A stretch of 64,000 bases of DNA from Corynebacterium pseudopelargi (GTDB taxonomy: Bacteria; Actinomycetota; Actinomycetes; Mycobacteriales; Mycobacteriaceae). Each line of letters starts with the position of its first letter. Position 1 is the first letter of the stretch. The stretch spans positions 62,001 to 126,000 of the forward strand of contig NZ_CP033898.1 of the NCBI RefSeq assembly GCF_003814005.1, given 5' to 3'. Below the pieces are notes generated by a model. The model was not told where the DNA came from and searched no databases. It saw only the letters and a list, made by a program, of their open reading frames with translations. A program made the translations under genes and the position numbers. Positions 45,885-53,619 of the stretch are shown one piece after another.

Positions 45885-46790
45885 GTGAAAGCTTTTCGAC
45901 GCCCCCGTCTGGTTCCACTTGCCGTCTTGCCCGCCCTCCTGCTCGGAGCTTGCGGCACCGTCGATAGTGTGGCGGGCTCACATGCTGGCGACCGTTCGAT
46001 TGTGGTGGGCTCGCAGGCGTACTACTCCAATGAGATCATTGCCGAGATTTATGCCCAGGCGTTGGAGCGGGCTGGGTATAGCGTTGATCGCCAATTCCAA
46101 ATTGGCCAGCGTGAGGTGTACATGCAGGAGATTGAGTCGGGCTCGATCGATATCATGCCTGAGTACACAGGCCCATTGCTTCAGTATTGGAATCCCGATA
46201 CGTCTGCGCGCAAACCGGCTGAGGTTTTGTCGGGGTTGCAGGAGTCAGCTCCGGATAATTTGGTGGTGTTAGAGCCTTCTGAAGCGGCTGATCAAGATGC
46301 TTATGTGGTGACTCGTGAATTTGCCGAGCAATATAATCTGCGCACCATTGCCGATCTGGCCAATGTGCCCACGCCTTTGACCTTGGGGGCAAATTCTGAG
46401 GCGGAGCACCGCCCGAATGGTCCAGAAGGGCTGAAAGATGTCTATGGCATCGACGTGGGATTTACCCCCATTGAGGATTCGGGTGGGCCGCTGACGGTGA
46501 AGTCCCTGAAGGATGGGGACATCCAATTGGCAATTATTTACACCTCAGACCCGGCGATCGAGGAAAACGACCTCGTTATTCTTGAGGACCCGAAAGGCCA
46601 GTTCGTCTCCTCGAACGTCGTCCCCCTCGCTTTTCTAGATATATATCTAGGAGGGGCGGAGGTTGTAGAACGCGTCAATAGCCACCTCGACACCCCAACC
46701 CTCCAGCGCCTCAACCGCCGCTCGGTCACGGAACAGTTGCCGGCTTCGCAGATTGCGTCTGATTTTTTGGATTCGGTGGATGCTGGTTAG
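45885..46790 (+). CDS. Osmoprotectant (glycine betaine/choline) binding lipoprotein, OpuAC type
   Basis: 301 residues, GTG start. Signal peptide with lipobox LLGAC (Cys at about 23). The mature part shows IVVGSQAYYSNEIIAEIYAQ, DIMPEYTGPLLQYW and LTVKSLKDGDIQLAIIYTSD, the OpuCC/ProX/OsmF substrate-binding pattern. No permease or ATPase gene is nearby, so it is an orphan binder or works with a distant transporter. Palindrome copy 4 gives its ribosome site and copy 5 is translated inside it as LAFLDIYLGG. The stop overlaps the convergent HNH gene by four bases. Confidence 0.9.
   Translation: MKAFRRPRLVPLAVLPALLLGACGTVDSVAGSHAGDRSIVVGSQAYYSNEIIAEIYAQALERAGYSVDRQFQIGQREVYMQEIESGSIDIMPEYTGPLLQYWNPDTSARKPAEVLSGLQESAPDNLVVLEPSEAADQDAYVVTREFAEQYNLRTIADLANVPTPLTLGANSEAEHRPNGPEGLKDVYGIDVGFTPIEDSGGPLTVKSLKDGDIQLAIIYTSDPAIEENDLVILEDPKGQFVSSNVVPLAFLDIYLGGAEVVERVNSHLDTPTLQRLNRRSVTEQLPASQIASDFLDSVDAG
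46622..46659. repeat. ATATAT palindrome copy 5, inside the binding protein gene
   Basis: Full core TTCTAGATATATATCTAGGA with flanks CCCCCTCG and GGGGCGG. Translated FLDIYLGGAE. Confidence 0.93.
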
Positions 46791-48055
46791 TGTTCGGGCG
46801 TTGTTTGTGTGGCTCGGGTGAAGTGTTGATTCATGATGGTGCGGCCTGAGCGTTTGGCGAGGTCGCGTTGGTTGGTGGTGGCGTGTTGGGGTGGGGTGTT
46901 GGGTGTTTGGTGGGCTGCTTGTCCGGTGTGGGGGTGTCGGATGTAGCGGCCGTTTTTGGGTTTTTCGGGGTTGTCGTCGTTTTGGCGGTTGTGGGTGGCG
47001 CAGCAGGCGATGAGGTTGTTGAGTGTGGTTTCGCCGCCGTTGGCCCAGGCTTGGATGTGGTGCATGTGGCAGTTGGCGGCGCGTCGGTGGCAGGTGGGGT
47101 CGGCGCAGAGGAGTTGGTCGGTGGCGATCATGAGGCGTTGGGCGGGGCTGGCGAAGCGGGGGTTTTGTTTGATGAGCGCTCCGCCGACTGGTTCGGGGTG
47201 GCCTTCGGCTGATTCGGCGTAGATCATGAGGTAGCCGTATTCTTCTGCGATGCCGCCGCAGAGTTCGGTGTAGTGGATGGTGGCGCCGTCGGTGGTGGCG
47301 AGCATGCCGTCGCCGAGGTTGCGCATGCCGATGGCGGGGATGATCACCATGGGGTGGCGCAGGATGTGTTCGGTGGTGGCTGGGGTGTGTTCGTTGTTGT
47401 TGGTGTTCCAGCCTGTGGGTGCGAGCACGGCGCGTTTGAGGGCTTCGGCCATGGCTTGGGTGTGGGTGAGGGTGCACGCGGGGTCGTCGAAAAGCTTGTT
47501 GGCGGCCTGGCGCAGGGCGTGTTCGATGCTGGCGGCGTCGGCGTCGGGGTAGGCGGCGTGGAGGTGACGAAGCCCCAGCGCATCGGGGGTGGCAGACACG
47601 CGAAGAGCCTGCTGAGTAGGCTCCTGATCCAACTGCGCATTCAACCCCCGCACCCGCGCCCGCGCCGCATCCTTGGCTTCTGCCACACTCAAACCAGCGG
47701 CAAGCTGATACACCTCTAACCTCAGCTTATCGACGCTACACGCCTGCCTATTGCGCAGCGCCCGCACCGCCGAATTCACCGCCAACAACAACTCCAGACC
47801 CAACCCAGCCTCACGAGCCGCATCAACCGCAGCCCGCCGCACCTCCGGCTGCTCACACCGACTCCCAAACAAATCAAACGACAACGCCAACAACGCCCTA
47901 GCCCGCGACATCGGCACACACAACTGCTCCGACAACCACTCCGCCGCCAAACGCCGCCCCCGCTGCGCCACCAACTCCTCCACCTGCTCATACACCCAAG
48001 ACGCAACCGCCACACCCTGAGAACCAAACACCGAAAACGCCTGCGAAATATCCAT
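46787..48055 (-). CDS. HNH endonuclease-domain protein of the DUF222-like type
   Basis: 422 residues. A helical N-terminal region of about 250 residues precedes an HNH domain: Cys pair in CADPTCHR, then CHMHHIQAWANGGETTLNNL and IACCATHN with the closing C and HN. The C-terminal 70 residues are basic and low complexity. Such genes are common and multicopy in actinobacteria, of unknown role. The + strand is G+T-rich over the 3' half of the gene and C+A-rich over the 5' half, with the change near 47,575. It is flanked by palindrome copies 5 and 6. Confidence 0.88.
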   Translation of the reverse strand: MDISQAFSVFGSQGVAVASWVYEQVEELVAQRGRRLAAEWLSEQLCVPMSRARALLALSFDLFGSRCEQPEVRRAAVDAAREAGLGLELLLAVNSAVRALRNRQACSVDKLRLEVYQLAAGLSVAEAKDAARARVRGLNAQLDQEPTQQALRVSATPDALGLRHLHAAYPDADAASIEHALRQAANKLFDDPACTLTHTQAMAEALKRAVLAPTGWNTNNNEHTPATTEHILRHPMVIIPAIGMRNLGDGMLATTDGATIHYTELCGGIAEEYGYLMIYAESAEGHPEPVGGALIKQNPRFASPAQRLMIATDQLLCADPTCHRRAANCHMHHIQAWANGGETTLNNLIACCATHNRQNDDNPEKPKNGRYIRHPHTGQAAHQTPNTPPQHATTNQRDLAKRSGRTIMNQHFTRATQTTPEH

Positions 48056-48156
48056 ACCTCAGACGCTAAAAACGCCCAGACGAGCACTCAAGCGGGGAGA
48101 AGAAATAGTTGCGGGGGAGGGCTAAATCTGTGGATAACTGACCCCTCTGTGGATAA

Positions 48157-48192
48157 CCCCCATCTTCTAGATATATATCTAGAAGATGAAGG
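48157..48192. repeat. ATATAT palindrome copy 6, the most perfect, forming a stop codon
   Basis: A perfect 28-base palindrome at 48161-48188: arm CATCTTCTAGATAT and its complement. The core is TCTAGATATATATCTAGA. The TAG within it is the stop of the GtrA-like gene (minus strand; last residues RTFIF). The + strand is about 24% G+T to the left and 55-73% to the right. Confidence 0.95.
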
Positions 48193-48622
48193 TGCGTTGG
48201 ACCACGAAGTTGATCACCGTGGCAACCCCCTGCGAAATCACAAACGCCACCACAATCGCGATCGCTTCGGCCATGTGGTGTTCGGTGAAGAATGCGTAGA
48301 GGATTTTGTGCCCGCCGACGTTGATGAAAAACGTGATGGTGTAGAGCACGGCTACTTGCATGAATCGTTTTGCGCTTGGTGCGGCTCTGAATGTCCAGCG
48401 CCTGTTGATGAGGTAGGCGGTGGTGGTGCCGAAGATGAATCCGACGGTGCGTCCGCTGAAGGCTCCGAAACCGATGATGGTTTGGAAGAAGAAGGTGATG
48501 CTGAGATCCACGACGGCTGAGATGCCGCCGGAGATGAGGAATTTGGTGCCTTGGGCGGCTAGTCCCTGTTTTGGTTCGGCGAGTGCGCCGGCGATGGGGT
48601 CGGCTGTGTATTCGGCTTTCAC
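48179..48622 (-). CDS. GtrA-family membrane protein (Rv3789-like) of the arabinogalactan locus
   Basis: 147 residues with four hydrophobic segments and the GtrA pattern FLISGGISAVVDLSITFFFQ and NRRWTFR. Position next to dprE1-dprE2-aftA-emb matches Rv3789, proposed to help move or use decaprenyl-phosphoryl-arabinose. Its last codons and stop lie inside palindrome copy 6. It follows the small membrane protein gene by three bases on the same strand. Confidence 0.88.
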   Translation of the reverse strand: MKAEYTADPIAGALAEPKQGLAAQGTKFLISGGISAVVDLSITFFFQTIIGFGAFSGRTVGFIFGTTTAYLINRRWTFRAAPSAKRFMQVAVLYTITFFINVGGHKILYAFFTEHHMAEAIAIVVAFVISQGVATVINFVVQRTFIF

Positions 48623-48625
48623 GTT

Positions 48626-49072
48626 TTAGCCTCGCTTTTCGCTTGTCGACGCCACGTACACAGCACCACCGGCCAGCACTCCTAAAAGTGTGTGTGGTTT
48701 GCGCACGCCTGCGCGGCGCAGGGCTTGGGTGATCTTGTTGGTCAAAACGGCATCGATTTTGCCCAGCACCCCTACTGCTAGACATATACCTAGAAGGAGG
48801 AGGTAGGTTTTGGCGGGGGAGAGCTCCTCATCTTCGGCTGCCATCTCCGCTTCCAGCCGCCCGAGTATTGCCTGGGGGTCGTTGTCGGGGTTGTCGTCTT
48901 GGAGGTTGGCGTAGCTGATGATGCCGAGTGCGGTGGTGGTGATGCCGAGTTTGGCGAGTGTGCGTAGGGCTTTGTTGTGGATGTAGTCGGGTGTGGCGGT
49001 GTAGGTGGCGAGGGCGAGTGCTTGGGTGATGCGCCCTGTGGTGGTGTCGTCGAGTGGGTTGGCGTTTGTCAT
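48626..49072 (-). CDS. Corynebacterial membrane protein, unknown
   Basis: 148 residues. Hydrophobic stretches are around GITTTALGIISYA, TYLLLLGICLAVGVLGKI and TLLGVLAGGAVYVA. The middle one is encoded by palindrome copy 7 (LLLLGICLAV). It shares an operon with the GtrA-like gene and is divergent, 35 bases away, from the small gene before dprE1. No family recognised. Confidence 0.72.
   Translation of the reverse strand: MTNANPLDDTTTGRITQALALATYTATPDYIHNKALRTLAKLGITTTALGIISYANLQDDNPDNDPQAILGRLEAEMAAEDEELSPAKTYLLLLGICLAVGVLGKIDAVLTNKITQALRRAGVRKPHTLLGVLAGGAVYVASTSEKRG
48768..48802. repeat. ATATAT palindrome copy 7, inside a membrane protein gene
   Basis: CCCCTACTGCTAGACATATA then CCTAGAAGGAGG. 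Degenerate left arm, good right arm. On the minus strand it is translated LLLLGICLAV within a membrane segment. Confidence 0.88.
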
Positions 49073-49107
49073 AGTTGCTTTAGGTTACCGCGTCTAGGAT
49101 TGCGCTT

Positions 49108-49356
49108 ATGGTTGGTTTTGGTTTTTCTCGTGCGAAGCGTCGGGCAAAGAAGGCGGAGGCTGCGCCGCGGATTGCGGCGGAGAGGACGAATACGCCTTTG
49201 GATAATCGTATGACGTTGTTGGTGGCGCAGGAGTTGCCGTTGCTTGATAGTGCGGATCGGGTGCGTGTGTATGAGATTCTTAACAGTTATGAGGGGCCGC
49301 AGATTACGTCGCAGGAGGAGCTGCCTGCGGAGATCCGGGAGTTGATGGATTTGTGA
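49108..49356 (+). CDS. Small basic protein before dprE1, unknown
   Basis: 82 residues. Basic start FGFSRAKRRAKKAEAAPRI, then a more acidic part LLVAQELPLLDSADRVRVYEILNSYEG. No membrane segment. Placed 57 bases before dprE1 in the same direction. Unknown family; the well-behaved codon pattern and position support it as real. The start ATG follows a gap of only 35 bases from the divergent gene, so it may be leaderless. Confidence 0.65.
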   Translation: MVGFGFSRAKRRAKKAEAAPRIAAERTNTPLDNRMTLLVAQELPLLDSADRVRVYEILNSYEGPQITSQEELPAEIRELMDL

Positions 49357-49412
49357 CATGCTGCCCGATTGTGTGAGTTTTTGGGGTTTGGGCGAGTAGC
49401 CTTGAGGGCGAT

Positions 49413-50879
49413 ATGACCAAGAATTTGGGCACGTCCAGCACCGCTGCTTCGAACGGTGCCTCCGGAGCCTTCACAACAGAAGCGAAGAAACTTACTGGTT
49501 GGGGGCGTACTGCTCCTACGACGGCGGAGGTTTTGGCGACGGATGACGTCGAAAAGCTCCAAGAGGCGGTCCGTCAGGTTGCTGAGCAAAATGATGGCAA
49601 GCCTGCCCACCTTAAGCGTGGTGTGATTGCGCGCGGCATGGGTCGTTCTTATGGCGACCCGGCGCAAAATGCTGGCGGTTTGGTGGTGGATATGCAGCCA
49701 CTGAATAAGATCCACTCCATTGATCCTGATTCGGCGCTTGTCGACGTCGACGGTGGCGTCACCCTCGACCAGCTCATGAAGGCAGCGTTGCCCTATGGGC
49801 TGTGGGTGCCGGTGCTGCCGGGTACTCGTCAGGTCACGATCGGTGGTGCTATCGGCCCCGATATTCACGGCAAGAATCACCACTCGGCAGGTTCTTTTGG
49901 CAACCACGTGGTGAGCATGGAATTGCTCGTTGCCGATGGTCGTGTCCTGCACCTGACCCCCGAGGGCAGCGAAGATGACCCCACCGGCGAGCTGTTCTGG
50001 GCCACCGTGGGTGGCATGGGCCTGACCGGCATCATCTTGCGCGCCACCATCCGCATGACCAAGACCGAAACCGCCTACTTCATTGCCGACGGCGACCTGA
50101 CCGGCACCTTGGACGAAACCATCGAATTCCACTCCGATGGCTCCGAGCACAACTACACCTACTCTTCTGCCTGGTTCGACGCCATCTCGCCCGAACCCAA
50201 ACTCGGCCGCGCCGCCATCTCCCGCGGCTCCCTTGCCACACTGGCGCAGCTTGAAGAGCTCAACCCGAAGCTGGCCAAAGACCCACTGAAGTTCAACGCA
50301 CCCCAACTGGTGACGGTGCCCGACATCTTCCCCAGCTTCACCATGAACAAACTGTCCATGATCGCCATCGGCGAGCTGTGGTGGCTCAAATCCGGCACCT
50401 ACCGCAACCAGGTGCAAAACCTCACGCAGTTCTACCAGCCCCTGGATCTCATCGGCGAGTGGAACCGCGGCTACGGCAAACGCGGCTTCCTGCAATACCA
50501 ATTCGTGGTGCCACGCGAAGCCGTCGAACCATTCAAAGACATCGTCCGCGACATCCAAAGCTCCGGGCACTACTCAGCACTCAATGTGTTCAAACTCTTC
50601 GGCGAAGGCAACAAAGCCCCGCTTTCCTACCCCATGCCCGGCTGGAACGTCTGCGTCGACTTCCCCATCAAACCCGGCCTCGGTGACTTCCTCGACGACC
50701 TCGACAAGCGCGTCATGGAATTCGGCGGCCGCCTCTACCTGGCCAAAGAATCCCGCACCTCGGCCGAAAACTTCCACAAGATGTACCCCGAGATGCAAAG
50801 CTGGCTCGAAACGCGACGCAAGATCGACCCCACCGGCGTATTCGCATCCGACATGTCCCGCCGACTCGAACTCAACTAG
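49413..50879 (+). CDS. dprE1: Decaprenylphosphoryl-beta-D-ribose 2-oxidase DprE1
   Basis: 488-residue FAD enzyme that oxidises DPR at C2, the first step to decaprenyl-phosphoryl-arabinose for arabinogalactan. FAD-binding stretch [17 protein letters not shown] and [20 protein letters not shown]; the conserved Cys of the benzothiazinone pocket is in [14 protein letters not shown], about Cys414. The gene is followed by dprE2 after 12 bases. The + strand moves from G+T-leaning to C+A-rich inside the gene near 50.0-50.2 kb. Confidence 0.96.
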   Translation: MTKNLGTSSTAASNGASGAFTTEAKKLTGWGRTAPTTAEVLATDDVEKLQEAVRQVAEQNDGKPAHLKRGVIARGMGRSYGDPAQNAGGLVVDMQPLNKIHSIDPDSALVDVDGGVTLDQLMKAALPYGLWVPVLPGTRQVTIGGAIGPDIHGKNHHSAGSFGNHVVSMELLVADGRVLHLTPEGSEDDPTGELFWATVGGMGLTGIILRATIRMTKTETAYFIADGDLTGTLDETIEFHSDGSEHNYTYSSAWFDAISPEPKLGRAAISRGSLATLAQLEELNPKLAKDPLKFNAPQLVTVPDIFPSFTMNKLSMIAIGELWWLKSGTYRNQVQNLTQFYQPLDLIGEWNRGYGKRGFLQYQFVVPREAVEPFKDIVRDIQSSGHYSALNVFKLFGEGNKAPLSYPMPGWNVCVDFPIKPGLGDFLDDLDKRVMEFGGRLYLAKESRTSAENFHKMYPEMQSWLETRRKIDPTGVFASDMSRRLELN

Positions 50880-50891
50880 AAAGGCCACCAC

Positions 50892-51650
50892 ATGCTCAAC
50901 GCTGTAGGACAAGCCCAAAACATCCTCCTGCTCGGCGGCACCTCCGAAATCGGACTCGCCATCGTCGAAGCCTTCCTCGACCGCGGCCCCGCCAACGTCA
51001 CCCTCGCCGCCCGCGAAAACTCCCCCCGCATCGACGACGCCAAAGCACAACTCGAAGCCAAAGGCGGCACCGTCGAAATCTTGCCTTTCGACGCCACCGA
51101 CTTCGAAACACACCCCGAAACCATCGACCTCGCCTTCTCCAACGGCGACGTCGACATCGCCATCGTCGCCTTCGGCACCCTCGGCGACCAAGAAGCCCTC
51201 TGGCAAGACCAAAAACTCGCCGTCGAAAGCGCCCAAACCAACTACACCGCCCCCGTATCCCTCGGCGTACTGCTCGGCGAAAAATTCAAAGCACAAGGCC
51301 ACGGCACCATCGTCGCCCTATCCTCAGTCGCAGGCCAACGCGTACGCCGCTCCAACTTCGTCTACGGCGCATCCAAAGCAGGCATGGACGGCTTCTACAT
51401 CAACCTAGGAGAAGCACTCCGCGACCACGGCGTCAACGTCCTCGTCGTCCGACCCGGCCAAGTCCGCACCAAAATGTCCGCCGACGCCGGCGAAGCACCA
51501 CTGACCGTCAACCGCGAAGACGTCGCCAACGCCACCGTCAAAGCAGTCCTCGACGGCAAACAATCCATCTACGTCCACCCACTGTTCGAATACGTCACAC
51601 TCGCATTCAAATTCATCCCACAAAGCATCTTCAGAAAGCTGCCTTTCTAA
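50892..51650 (+). CDS. dprE2: Decaprenylphosphoryl-2-keto-ribose reductase DprE2
   Basis: 252-residue short-chain dehydrogenase: LLLGGTSEIGLAIVEAFLDR, SSVAG and the active site VYGASKAGMDGFY. It reduces the 2-keto product of DprE1 to DPA. Directly between dprE1 and aftA, as in mycobacteria. The + strand is strongly C+A-rich through the gene (15 of 60 G+T at 51001-51060). This ends at palindrome copy 8. Confidence 0.95.
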   Translation: MLNAVGQAQNILLLGGTSEIGLAIVEAFLDRGPANVTLAARENSPRIDDAKAQLEAKGGTVEILPFDATDFETHPETIDLAFSNGDVDIAIVAFGTLGDQEALWQDQKLAVESAQTNYTAPVSLGVLLGEKFKAQGHGTIVALSSVAGQRVRRSNFVYGASKAGMDGFYINLGEALRDHGVNVLVVRPGQVRTKMSADAGEAPLTVNREDVANATVKAVLDGKQSIYVHPLFEYVTLAFKFIPQSIFRKLPF

Positions 51651-51681
51651 AACGGCGGTGGCCTGTGGGAAACTAACAGGC

Positions 51682-53592
51682 ATGAACGACGCGAAACACA
51701 CCCCCCATCTTCTAGATATATGTCTAGCAGGAGTGGGGGGTGCGCTTATTGCCCTGATCGGCTGGTTTGCCTTCCACACCACCAACCTCCCTTCCTTCGG
51801 CACCTCCAACGTGATGCGCGCTTTGGCCACTGGCGCGGTGGTGTTGGTGATTGTTGTGGCTGTTTTGTTGGTGACGTGGGGCCGGGGGCATGCGCGCCCA
51901 AAGTGGGTGCGTTTTGCGGCCGTGGTGTTTGCGTATGTGACGCCGGCGCTGGTGGTGTTGGCGACGTTGGCGATTCCGCTATCTGGCACGAAGCTGTATC
52001 TCGGAGGGCTCAACGTTGATCAGGAGTTCCGCACGCAGTATCTGACTCGTTTGGCTGATTCGCCTGAGCTTTCAGATATGAACTACTTTGGGCTGCCGGC
52101 TTTTTACCCGGCGGGTTGGTTCTGGTTAGGCGGACGGTTTGCTTCGTTGCTGGGCATGGCTGGTTGGGAAGCGTTCCAGCCGTGGGCCATTGTGTCGATG
52201 GCGGCTGCGGCGTGCGTTTTGGTGCCGGTGTGGCGCAAAATCAGTGGCAGTTTGGCCGTTGGCGTCACCATCGCGGTGATCAGCACGATCATCGTGCTGA
52301 TCATGAACGCTGAAGAACCGTATGCAGCAATCGTGGCATTGGGCGTGCCGGCTGCTGCCGTGTTGGCAGGCCGCGGCATGCGCGGTTCGCGCTGGTCGCT
52401 TATTGGTTTGAGCATTTATCTTGGCCTTTCGGCCACCATGTACACGCTGTACACCGTGATCATTGCTGGCAGCGTGGTGATCATTGCGCTTGCCTATGCG
52501 CTCAAGCAGCGGAGTGTGAAGCCGGTGGGCAGGGTTGCTGTTGTTGGGGTGTGTTCGGTGTTGATGGCTTTGGTGGTCTGGCTTCCCTATCTTCTAGATA
52601 TATCTCTAGAAGATAGGGGGGCGGCCGCGCACTATCTGCCGGAGGCCGGCACCACCGTCCCGTTGCCCATGTTCTCTCCGAGTGTGCTCGGTGTGTTGTG
52701 TTTGTTGGGTGTGTTGTGTGTGGTGGTGTGTTGGCGTGTGCCGGATGTGCGTGCGTTGGGGGTTGTGTTGGTGGCGTCGTATGGCTGGGTTGTGTTGTCG
52801 ATGTTGGTGACGTTGTTGGGGACGACGTTGTTGGGTTTTCGTGTTGATGTGTTGGTGGCGTTGGTGTTGGCGACGTTGGGTGTTGTGGGTTTGGTGCGTG
52901 TGCATGAGCTTGGGGTGGAGAAGTTGGTGGGTTTTGTGCTGGCTTCGGCTGTGAGTGGGGGTGTGGTTGCTGTGTTGTCGTTGGGTGTGGTGGCGTATGC
53001 GCAGCAGGTGCCGGTGCGTAATTTTGAGGCGATTGATTTGGCCTATTCGACGACGGATGGTGCGGGGGAGCGTGCGGATCGTTTTCCGGCGAATTCGGCG
53101 AAGTGGTATCCGGAGGTTGATCGGGTGTTGCGTGAGGTTCCGAAGGAGCGTCGTGACACGATTGTGTTGACGGATGAGTTTGCGTTTTTGGCGTATTACC
53201 CGTATCGGGGTTTTCAGGCGTTTACGGCGCATTATGCGAATCCTTTGGGGCAGTTTGAGCGTCGTAATGCGGTGATTGAGCAGTGGGCGAATGATTCTTG
53301 GGGTTCGTTGTCGGATCCTTCTGCGTTTGCTGATGAGGTTGCGGCGGCGCCTTGGGCTGCGCCTGATGCGTTTGTGTTCCAGGCTGCTGAGGTCGATCAG
53401 GAGCAGGCGCAGCAGCGTGGTGGCTCGGAGGCTAGTGAGCAGGATGGTTGGGTGTTTGATTTGGCGGAGGATATTTATCCGAATTCGCCGAATGTGCGTT
53501 TTAGGGGTGTTGCTTTTAATCCGGAGGTCTTTTCGGAGGAGTTTTGGCGGGTGGAGCGTATTGGCCCTTATGTGGTGGTGCTCAAAAAGTAG
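51682..53592 (+). CDS. aftA: Galactan 5-O-arabinofuranosyltransferase AftA
   Basis: 636 residues from ATG 51682. About ten to thirteen membrane segments in the first 430 residues and a C-terminal extracytoplasmic domain (FPANSAKWYPEVDRVLREVP, YRGFQAFTAHYANPLG, ending YVVVLKK). AftA adds the first arabinose to galactan; identity rests on its place between dprE2 and emb and on this plan. Two palindromes are translated in it: copy 8 near the N-terminus (HLLDICLAG, in membrane segment 1) and copy 9 at about residue 305 (YLLDISLEDRG, at the membrane edge). The + strand turns strongly G+T-rich at its start. Confidence 0.92.
   Translation: MNDAKHTPHLLDICLAGVGGALIALIGWFAFHTTNLPSFGTSNVMRALATGAVVLVIVVAVLLVTWGRGHARPKWVRFAAVVFAYVTPALVVLATLAIPLSGTKLYLGGLNVDQEFRTQYLTRLADSPELSDMNYFGLPAFYPAGWFWLGGRFASLLGMAGWEAFQPWAIVSMAAAACVLVPVWRKISGSLAVGVTIAVISTIIVLIMNAEEPYAAIVALGVPAAAVLAGRGMRGSRWSLIGLSIYLGLSATMYTLYTVIIAGSVVIIALAYALKQRSVKPVGRVAVVGVCSVLMALVVWLPYLLDISLEDRGAAAHYLPEAGTTVPLPMFSPSVLGVLCLLGVLCVVVCWRVPDVRALGVVLVASYGWVVLSMLVTLLGTTLLGFRVDVLVALVLATLGVVGLVRVHELGVEKLVGFVLASAVSGGVVAVLSLGVVAYAQQVPVRNFEAIDLAYSTTDGAGERADRFPANSAKWYPEVDRVLREVPKERRDTIVLTDEFAFLAYYPYRGFQAFTAHYANPLGQFERRNAVIEQWANDSWGSLSDPSAFADEVAAAPWAAPDAFVFQAAEVDQEQAQQRGGSEASEQDGWVFDLAEDIYPNSPNVRFRGVAFNPEVFSEEFWRVERIGPYVVVLKK
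51701..51740. repeat. ATATAT palindrome copy 8, in aftA
   Basis: CCCCCC-ATCTTCTAGATATA-TGTCTAGCAGGAG-TGGGGGG: 40 bases including the C/G flanks. Translated HLLDICLAGVG. G+T on the + strand is about 25-32% before it and about 80% after it. Confidence 0.93.
52585..52618. repeat. ATATAT palindrome copy 9, in aftA
   Basis: CCCTATCTTCTAGA and TCTAGAAGATAGGG are perfect 14-base arms around TATATC. Translated YLLDISLEDRG. Flanks on both sides are G+T-leaning. Confidence 0.95.
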
Positions 53593-53619
53593 GGGGGTGG
53601 TCTAGTAGACTGCTGGGTT

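Noticed and set aside
46647-47477. Minus-strand open frame of 276 codons rich in H, P, R and T
   Set aside because: It overlaps the HNH gene in another frame and is a by-product of skewed base composition.
48157-48192. Reading the palindromes as ordinary transcription terminators
   Set aside because: Many copies lie in the middle of genes or directly before starts, no T run follows, and true terminators (56946-56974, 60832-60876) have different GC-rich stems.
49287-50570. Minus-strand open frame of 427 codons over dprE1
   Set aside because: No recognisable motif and low-complexity composition; dprE1 on the + strand has full family motifs.
52606-53232. Minus-strand open frame over aftA rich in R, H, Q and T
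   Set aside because: It is antisense to a clear gene and its composition mirrors the G+T-rich + strand.
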